DNA from: Anaerolineales bacterium UBA832
GTDB taxonomy: Bacteria; Chloroflexota; Anaerolineae; Anaerolineales; UBA11657
DNA length: 11,952 nucleotides
Reading direction: 5' to 3'
Assembly: GCA_002296125.1 (NCBI GenBank)
Contig: DBHI01000010.1
Coordinates: 1 to 11,952, forward strand
Under the pieces are notes generated by a model. The model did no database searches. It was not told the origin of the DNA and worked only from the letters and a program-made list of their open reading frames with translations. Shown piece after piece: positions 7,854-11,952 of the stretch; position 1 is the stretch's first letter; each line of letters starts with the position of its first letter. Both the position numbers and the translations under genes were made by a program.

Positions 7854-8348
7854 TTATTTATTTCCCCAATCTAATTCTTGTAAGTGTCCTAGAATCCAAT
7901 CAGCTAGATTTTCATCATAATAATTTGTGTGATCAATGTTAACTGTAAGATCATCCGAAACATTATCTTCTACCAAATCATGGCCAAATCCTGGTATTAC
8001 CATATATTCAATCTGCTCTAACTGTAAGGGAACATAACCAAACTCCTTAGCACGTTCCATCAATTGTGATGCTGACTGCAAGTATGCATTATTAGCATGA
8101 AGTAAATCGTTTTCATATCCTAGTGATTCAATTTCTCTACGCAATTGCTGAACATGTCTACCAGTAACAGCAGCACGAGAAGTTTCAGCCAAATAAATTG
8201 CTCCAAACATTGCCAAAGCAAAAACAATAATTAAAATTGGAACAGTAATTTGCCTATGCCTTCTCCATTGTGACTGCGTAAATGCTTTACGAGGAACAGA
8301 CTCTATTTCAGACTCTGACATAATCCTTTGCCTTATAGACATACACAT
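7854..8348 (-). CDS. ftsL: FtsL-like septum protein (bitopic, coiled coil)
   Basis: FtsL-type proteins are bitopic members of the divisome that scaffold FtsW-FtsI with FtsB/DivIC and FtsQ. Sequence identity is always low in this family, so the call rests on architecture and position between rsmH and ftsI. Seen: a basic cytoplasmic N-terminal region, one membrane segment at about 35-54, a coiled coil at about 62-100 (VQQLRREIESLGYENDLLHANNAYL), a GYVPL segment (104-108) like the post-coil region of FtsL/DivIC, and an acidic C-terminal tail of about 45 residues. The open frame allows ATG at 8348, but that codon has a poor leader. The Met at codon 10 (8321, MSESEIES) has AAGG and AAAGG just upstream and may be the true start. 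Confidence 0.82.
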   Translation of the reverse strand: MCMSIRQRIMSESEIESVPRKAFTQSQWRRHRQITVPILIIVFALAMFGAIYLAETSRAAVTGRHVQQLRREIESLGYENDLLHANNAYLQSASQLMERAKEFGYVPLQLEQIEYMVIPGFGHDLVEDNVSDDLTVNIDHTNYYDENLADWILGHLQELDWGNK

Positions 8349-8498
8349 ACCCCATAAAAACGAGCAAGAAGACTACAAAGAATTTGATAATTCGTCCTAT
8401 AACAAACCATAATTTTGCTGTTCATGTCTTTAATAATATGCAAGGTCTATGCCATAATGCTTTATACAGCTTATCCTCAATAGAGCAGCACAAACAAC
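8349..8498 (-). other. Gap between the 33-aa ORF and ftsL with no confident signal
   Basis: Apart from the weak ATGA-chained ORFs, I see no convincing promoter, terminator hairpin or RNA gene here. TATAAA-like and TTGCAT-like hexamers occur but not at a usable spacing. The stretch may be a 5' leader for ftsL or a decayed coding segment. Confidence 0.4.
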
Positions 8499-8502
8499 TC
8501 AT
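8422..8502 (-). CDS. Possible 26-residue Cys-rich ORF coupled to the small membrane ORF
   Basis: The ATG overlaps the TGA of the 33-residue ORF as ATGA. The product would start MSCLCCSIEDKLYKALWHRP and end CILLKT, with four cysteines (3, 5, 6, 21). There is no independent Shine-Dalgarno, only a weak GAG in the leader, so translation would depend on coupling. Its stop again overlaps an ATG (30 codons, ending at 8333 inside ftsL). Such short ORFs arise easily by chance and I cannot exclude that. It is recorded because the rest of the operon uses the same ATGA junctions. Confidence 0.2.
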   Translation of the reverse strand: MSCLCCSIEDKLYKALWHRPCILLKT

Positions 8503-8600
8503 ATGACACTCAATTGATGTAATATGAGTATGAATACAATCAAATCTATTGCAACAAAAGCTAACGGTCTAACAAAACTAGATAACAGGTACCTTTCCAT
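8499..8600 (-). CDS. 33-residue single-pass membrane protein ORF between rsmH and ftsL
   Basis: The ORF is ATG to TGA and encodes 33 residues starting MERYLLSSFVRPLAFVAIDL and ending HQLSVI. The leader is near-perfect: AGGAGGT (8607-8613) with 6 nt to the ATG, the strongest Shine-Dalgarno in the window. The product has a charged N-terminal part (E2, R3, R11) and one hydrophobic segment at about 12-30 with a lone Asp (D19), predicting N-in, C-out topology. It lies 52 nt after the rsmH stop, in the only large gap of the dcw cluster. I recognise no family. It could be a small divisome or envelope protein, or a leader peptide. The leader argues for translation; there is no homology evidence. Confidence 0.6.
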   Translation of the reverse strand: MERYLLSSFVRPLAFVAIDLIVFILILHQLSVI

Positions 8601-8652
8601 GTAAATACCTCCTAAATGTATCTTAAAATTACCTACGCCTGTCTAAATTACC

Positions 8653-9576
8653 TCATAACTTCTCCACTATACGCAAAACGGCACTTCTACTACGCCTATT
8701 ATTGTTAATTTCAAATTGGGTAGGACGAATTGGTCTTCGATTTAGAAGTAAAACTGATGCTTCATGTCTACACACACAAGAAATTTGTTCTGGAGGACAT
8801 ATACAATCTTGTGATTCTTTTTTGAAAAACCGCTTTACTAATCTATCCTCTAGCGAATGAAATGCTATAACGGCCAATCGCCCTCCTGGAGCTAAAATAT
8901 CAATTGCCTTCGGTAAAACATTAGCTATATTAGCTAACTCTTTGTTTACAGCTATCCTTAATGCTTGAAAAGTCTTAGTAGCTGGATGTCGTCTGGTTTT
9001 CTTACCTCTTTTGCACTCAAGAACAATATTTGCCAACTGCATAGTATCCTTTATAGGACGAGAATCAATTAGAGCTTTAGCAATTCTCCTTGACTGTCGC
9101 TCATCTCCATACTCATAAAGAATGTTTGCTATCTGAGTTTGAGACCAACTGTTCACAATATCCCCAGCCATCAATTTACCTGCCAAATCAAATCTCATAT
9201 CTAACGGACCAGATGTACTAAATGCAAAGCCACGTTCAGGCTGTGACAACTGCAAAGATGATAAACCTAAATCTAATATAATTCCGTTCACTTTCTCCCA
9301 GCCTAATTTATCAATACATCTATCCATTTCTACATATGATGATTTCATAATTGTCAAACGTTCTCCAAATCCTTCCAGATAATCACTAGACTTGCTAATA
9401 GCATACGCATCAACATCCAATCCCAACAACATACCATCTGGTTGACTAGCACTCAATATGCTTCTTGCATGACCTCCTCCACCCAACGTCCCATCCACGT
9501 ATTTACCACACGATTGTGGCTTCAAATAATTTACAATCTCTTCACAAAGTACTGGTACATGCTCCATATTCATCAC
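8653..9576 (-). CDS. rsmH: RsmH (MraW), 16S rRNA m4C1402 N4-methyltransferase
   Basis: RsmH uses S-adenosylmethionine to methylate N4 of C1402 in the decoding centre of 16S rRNA, and is a conserved second gene of dcw clusters. Seen: HVPVLCEEIVNYL (6-18), SAM-binding DGTLGGGGHA (28-37), GLDVDAYAI (52-60), ILDLGLSSLQL (100-110), PERGFAFSTSGPLDMRFD (113-130), HPATKTFQALRIAVNKEL (197-214) and AFHSLEDRLVKRFF (238-251). A C-terminal Cys/His cluster (C258, C260, C267, C269, H271) is commonly seen in the family. Length is normal. The open frame begins with GTG at 9576. ATG at 9573 or 9567 (MEHVPVL) are equally plausible, the last matching the usual family start. None has a clear Shine-Dalgarno. It starts 44 nt after mraZ. 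Confidence 0.95.
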   Translation of the reverse strand: MMNMEHVPVLCEEIVNYLKPQSCGKYVDGTLGGGGHARSILSASQPDGMLLGLDVDAYAISKSSDYLEGFGERLTIMKSSYVEMDRCIDKLGWEKVNGIILDLGLSSLQLSQPERGFAFSTSGPLDMRFDLAGKLMAGDIVNSWSQTQIANILYEYGDERQSRRIAKALIDSRPIKDTMQLANIVLECKRGKKTRRHPATKTFQALRIAVNKELANIANVLPKAIDILAPGGRLAVIAFHSLEDRLVKRFFKKESQDCICPPEQISCVCRHEASVLLLNRRPIRPTQFEINNNRRSRSAVLRIVEKL

Positions 9577-9620
9577 TAAGAACTAATAGATATATAAAAC
9601 TAAAAAAACACTTACCCTTA

Positions 9621-10085
9621 TCAATCATCAGTATTGTCCAAAAATTCTGGCCCAACAGCTAAATTCAGGGCTGCAAATCTCTCTGCATTGGCTTCGCTAT
9701 CATTGACCATATTTAACTGAACATCCCAATCATGCTTATTCCATACTTCAATCCAACTACCTACTCCAGCTAAAACAATATCCTTTTCCAATCCAGCATA
9801 ATCACGTAAAAATGCCGGAACATTTATACGACCCAATTTATCAAATTGACCTTCTCTAGCACTGGCGAACATTACCCTTTGTAGAACTCTGTGATCAGGC
9901 ACTGTAGGACTAAGCTCTTGAGACCTATTAGCCATCTTCAAAAATGTATTTGTACTATAAATAATTAGATAACGTTCCCAACCTCTGGACAATACACAAC
10001 CCTCAGTAAACTTATCACGGTAAGCCGATGGAACAGTGACTCTACCTTTGCTATCAATAGTATGATAATACTCACCTAAAAACAT
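9621..10085 (-). CDS. mraZ: MraZ, AbrB-fold transcriptional regulator of the dcw operon
   Basis: MraZ is a ring-forming DNA-binding protein that represses its own dcw promoter. The two tandem AbrB-like half-domains are visible through their DxxxR signatures: IDSKGRVTVPSAYRD (10-24) and FDKLGRINVPAFLRDYA (81-97). The N terminus MFLGEYYHTIDSKGR is characteristic. At 154 residues it is a little longer than the roughly 143-152 usual, with an acidic tail. The ATG has AGGAGA (10091-10096) 5 nt upstream. The array of 10-bp-spaced GTGG boxes immediately upstream is the expected MraZ operator and supports autoregulation. Confidence 0.97.
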   Translation of the reverse strand: MFLGEYYHTIDSKGRVTVPSAYRDKFTEGCVLSRGWERYLIIYSTNTFLKMANRSQELSPTVPDHRVLQRVMFASAREGQFDKLGRINVPAFLRDYAGLEKDIVLAGVGSWIEVWNKHDWDVQLNMVNDSEANAERFAALNLAVGPEFLDNTDD

Positions 10086-10129
10086 CTAGTTCTCCTAACT
10101 CAGTATAAACACTAAAACCTCATTATTTC

Positions 10130-10183
10130 CCACAATTACCCACTTAATACCACAATACACCACTTTATAGCATATACTTCCAC
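10130..10183 (-). promoter_or_regulatory. MraZ operator: GTGG boxes on a 10-bp period
   Basis: On the coding (minus) strand GTGG occurs at 10180-10183, 10160-10163, 10150-10153, 10140-10143 and 10130-10133, all in the same 10-bp phase. The slot at 10170-10173 is degenerate (ATGC). Known MraZ sites are short direct repeats containing TGGG or GTGG, spaced one helical turn apart, upstream of mraZ. The array lies 45 to 98 nt before the mraZ ATG and overlaps and follows the candidate -10 box, as expected for repression. Confidence 0.85.
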
Positions 10184-10193
10184 ATATATGCAA
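10164..10193 (-). promoter_or_regulatory. Candidate sigma70 promoter of the mraZ-dcw operon
   Basis: Read on the minus strand, TTGCAT (10188-10193, a weak -35) is followed after 18 nt by TATAAA (10164-10169, five of six -10 consensus bases). Transcription would start near 10157, inside the GTGG array and about 70 nt before the mraZ ATG. The -10 fit and the operator position support it; the -35 is poor. Confidence 0.5.
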
Positions 10194-10396
10194 GTCATAT
10201 CCAAAGACATTCAAGACATTTACCGAACTATTAGAAAGCCACTTTAAAAATCAAACCATCTACACCCCATATATGGTGTATATAGACCTATAGATCCCGT
10301 ATATAGTGACTTTAAGTAGTTAGGTTGACTGTATGAATTATTGTCTTATATTGAAAATTTTAAGGTTTGATACGAAGAAAACACACATGCTAATTG
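10194..10396. other. Upstream part of the csaA-mraZ intergenic region with paired direct repeats
   Basis: No gene is visible on either strand. The stretch holds two copies of a 13-mer, CCC(A/G)TATAT(G/A)GTG, at 10266-10278 and 10296-10308, 30 bp apart. It also holds the palindrome CCATATATGG (10267-10276), the arms TACACC/GGTGTA (10261-10280), and AAGACATT twice (10204-10211, 10213-10220). The 30-bp spacing, about three helical turns, would suit a dimeric or cooperative regulator. No protein can be named. Confidence 0.35.
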
Positions 10397-10418
10397 ATTA
10401 GTCTATATATAGACTAAT
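10397..10418. terminator. 22-bp perfect palindrome after csaA; possible terminator or operator
   Basis: The sequence reads ATTAGTCTATA followed by its exact reverse complement, starting 4 nt after the csaA stop. As RNA it could form a hairpin and shield the end of the rpiA-csaA transcript. No T-run follows on either strand, so a classical intrinsic terminator is doubtful. An extra CTAAT half-site lies just beside it (10390-10394), so a protein-binding palindrome is the alternative. Confidence 0.4.
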
Positions 10419-10422
10419 TTAC

Positions 10423-10776
10423 TTATGCTATTTTACTACCTAAAACACAATTAGTTTCAGGGGAAAGGATGGTTACAACTCCATCACTATTAACAGCACC
10501 TAAAATCAAAACTTCCGACAAGTTTGGCCCTATCTGTTTTGCAGGAAAATTAACTACTGCTACAATCTGTCGACCAACAAGATCACGATGTTTGTAGTTA
10601 GTAATTTGTGCACAAGACTTTTTTATTCCTAATTCACCAAAATCTAAAATTAATTTATATGAAGGAGTACGAGCCTCTGGAAAATCTAATACCTCGATGA
10701 TTTTCCCTACTCTCATGTCAACTCTTTCAAACTCACTCCATGTTAATAAATTGTCTTTTGTTTGGTCCATAATCAT
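10423..10776 (-). CDS. csaA: CsaA-like tRNA-binding-domain protein
   Basis: This is a stand-alone OB-fold tRNA-binding domain of the CsaA family, related to the MetRS C-terminal domain. CsaA homodimers have been described as chaperone-like and linked to protein secretion in Bacillus; the role here is unknown. Seen: FERVDMRVGKIIEVLDFPEARTPSYKLILDFG (16-47), KKSCAQITNYK (52-62), GRQIVAVVNFPAKQIGPNLSEVLILGA (68-94) and a C-terminal SPETNCVLGSKIA. This is the full CsaA pattern (KLxIDFG, SAQIT, VVNFPP/AKxI, SEVLxLG). At 117 residues it is a few residues longer at the N terminus than typical. The start is ATG at 10776 or 10770 (codon 3); neither has a clear Shine-Dalgarno. It lies 20 nt after rpiA in the same direction. 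Confidence 0.9.
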   Translation of the reverse strand: MIMDQTKDNLLTWSEFERVDMRVGKIIEVLDFPEARTPSYKLILDFGELGIKKSCAQITNYKHRDLVGRQIVAVVNFPAKQIGPNLSEVLILGAVNSDGVVTILSPETNCVLGSKIA

Positions 10777-10796
10777 TTACACAAGATATTAAAAAA

Positions 10797-11477
10797 TCAT
10801 ATTGTTAATTCAACTACTTCTGTCATATTAGCAACAATTACGCGCGTTGCCATACCCAAAAACAGACCATGTTCAATTATTCCAACCCGAGATTTGATGA
10901 TTTTATCCAAAGTAGAAGGATCTTTTATGCCATCCTTAAACCAACATCTAATAAATGGATTACCATTGTCACTAAGCAACATAGAACCATCTTCAGATCT
11001 CCATATTTCAGCAACACAACCTAAGTTTTGTAACCATTTCTCTTGTGCATCTATACCAAATTTCACTACTTCAATTGGCAAAGGAACACTATCACCTAAC
11101 TGTGACACAAGCTTAGATTCATCTGCAATTATAACAAATTCATTAGAATGAGCGGCCACTATCTTTTCCCTTAATAGTGCTTTTCCTAAACCTTTAACAA
11201 GATTTAAATTGTGATCTATTTCATCTGCTCCATCTACTGTAATATCTAAATTTCCACTGTGGTCTAAATCAACTAATGGTATACCTGAATCTTGAGCTTG
11301 AATTGATGTTTCGTCAGAAGTTGAAACAGCTTGAATATCAACTAAGTCACCAGACTTAACTAAATCTCCCAATGCTTTTATAAAATAAGATACCGTAGAA
11401 CCACTTCCTAACCCAATACGTTGACCAGAATGAACATATTTAACAGCTTGAAGAGCTGCTTGCTTCTTTAGATTCAT
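10797..11477 (-). CDS. rpiA: RpiA, ribose-5-phosphate isomerase A
   Basis: RpiA interconverts ribose 5-phosphate and ribulose 5-phosphate in the non-oxidative pentose phosphate pathway. Seen, numbered from the ATG at 11477: phosphate-binding GLGSGSTVSYF (22-32), DGADEID (82-88, with D82 and D85), KGLGKALLREK (95-105, with K95 and E104, the general base position) and a C-terminal EHGLFLGMATRVIVAN (202-217). The open frame extends upstream to a GTG at 11513. ATG at 11477 is preferred because it gives 226 residues, the family length, begins MNLKKQAALQAVKYV, and has GAGG about 10 nt upstream. It follows the 5S gene in the same direction. Confidence 0.95.
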   Translation of the reverse strand: MNLKKQAALQAVKYVHSGQRIGLGSGSTVSYFIKALGDLVKSGDLVDIQAVSTSDETSIQAQDSGIPLVDLDHSGNLDITVDGADEIDHNLNLVKGLGKALLREKIVAAHSNEFVIIADESKLVSQLGDSVPLPIEVVKFGIDAQEKWLQNLGCVAEIWRSEDGSMLLSDNGNPFIRCWFKDGIKDPSTLDKIIKSRVGIIEHGLFLGMATRVIVANMTEVVELTI

Positions 11478-11515
11478 ATTATGTGAGCCTCGAAATTTAT
11501 TTCTCTTAACCACAT

Positions 11516-11521
11516 ATTATA
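11516..11521 (-). promoter_or_regulatory. Candidate -10 box (TATAAT) for rpiA-csaA
   Basis: A perfect TATAAT lies on the minus strand 38 nt before the preferred rpiA ATG, just past the 5S gene. No acceptable -35 hexamer exists at 16-18 nt upstream; TTGCCA is 25 nt away within the 5S 3' end. It could be chance in AT-rich sequence. Confidence 0.25.
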
Positions 11522-11541
11522 AGTAGTTTTATACAGAAAAT

Positions 11542-11663
<122 letters not shown>

Positions 11664-11734
11664 CATTTCTTACTTAATATAACTGAATAGAATCATATAG
11701 GTAAAACGAACTTCAAGTTCTCCGCACTATGTCA
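11664..11734 (-). other. 23S-5S internal transcribed spacer
   Basis: This is an AT-rich spacer of about 71 nt with no tRNA. It contains a small perfect inverted repeat, GAACTT-C-AAGTTC (11708-11720), which could be part of a processing stem. Confidence 0.6.

Positions 11735-11952
<218 letters not shown>

Noticed and set aside
8333..8425. A 30-codon ORF starting MNSKIMVCYR and overlapping the ftsL start.
   Set aside because: It has no leader and overlaps ftsL out of frame; kept only as part of the ATGA-chain observation.

Overview
The window is AT-rich, and every gene I can support lies on the minus strand, so the biological order runs from the right edge to the left. It holds the 3' end of a 23S rRNA gene, a 5S rRNA gene, an rpiA-csaA pair, and then a division/cell-wall (dcw) cluster: mraZ, rsmH, a 33-residue membrane ORF, ftsL, ftsI, murF, mraY, an 85-residue unknown, murD, ftsW and murG. 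murG is cut by the left edge. The organism is a bacterium that makes peptidoglycan. Several family details recall Chloroflexota (Dehalococcoidia/SAR202-like): a MurG with YLPDVEPG where HEQN is usual, a MurD with NDTMATTPER, and the small protein between mraY and murD. This assignment is from memory of the families and is tentative.

Right part (about 10400-11952): 23S and 5S rRNA lie in tandem with a 71-nt spacer. rpiA (pentose phosphate pathway) and csaA (OB-fold, tRNA-binding-like) follow. The 337-nt gap after csaA holds a 22-bp perfect palindrome, a pair of 13-bp direct repeats, a candidate sigma70 promoter, and an array of GTGG boxes on an exact 10-bp period. That array is the expected operator of MraZ, the first gene of the next operon.

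Left part (1-10085): MraZ is the regulator and RsmH is a 16S rRNA methyltransferase. FtsL, FtsI and FtsW make the septal synthase and its scaffold. MurF, MurD, MraY and MurG make UDP-MurNAc-pentapeptide, lipid I and lipid II. Most junctions are tight: ATGA overlaps at murF/mraY and murD/ftsW, 1-12 nt gaps elsewhere, and a 68-nt overlap at ftsW/murG. This suggests one transcription unit with translational coupling. The exception is a 304-nt gap between rsmH and ftsL, which contains the 33-residue ORF with a near-perfect Shine-Dalgarno.

The most unusual signal is inside murD. A 62-bp palindromic element with 13-bp perfect inverted ends is flanked by a 14-bp perfect direct repeat. The repeat copies are 93 bp (31 codons) apart, so the reading frame is kept. 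It looks like an in-frame insertion of a REP-like mobile palindrome into an essential enzyme. Other oddities are four roughly 20-residue helical repeats and an EF-hand-like loop in the N-terminal half of FtsI.
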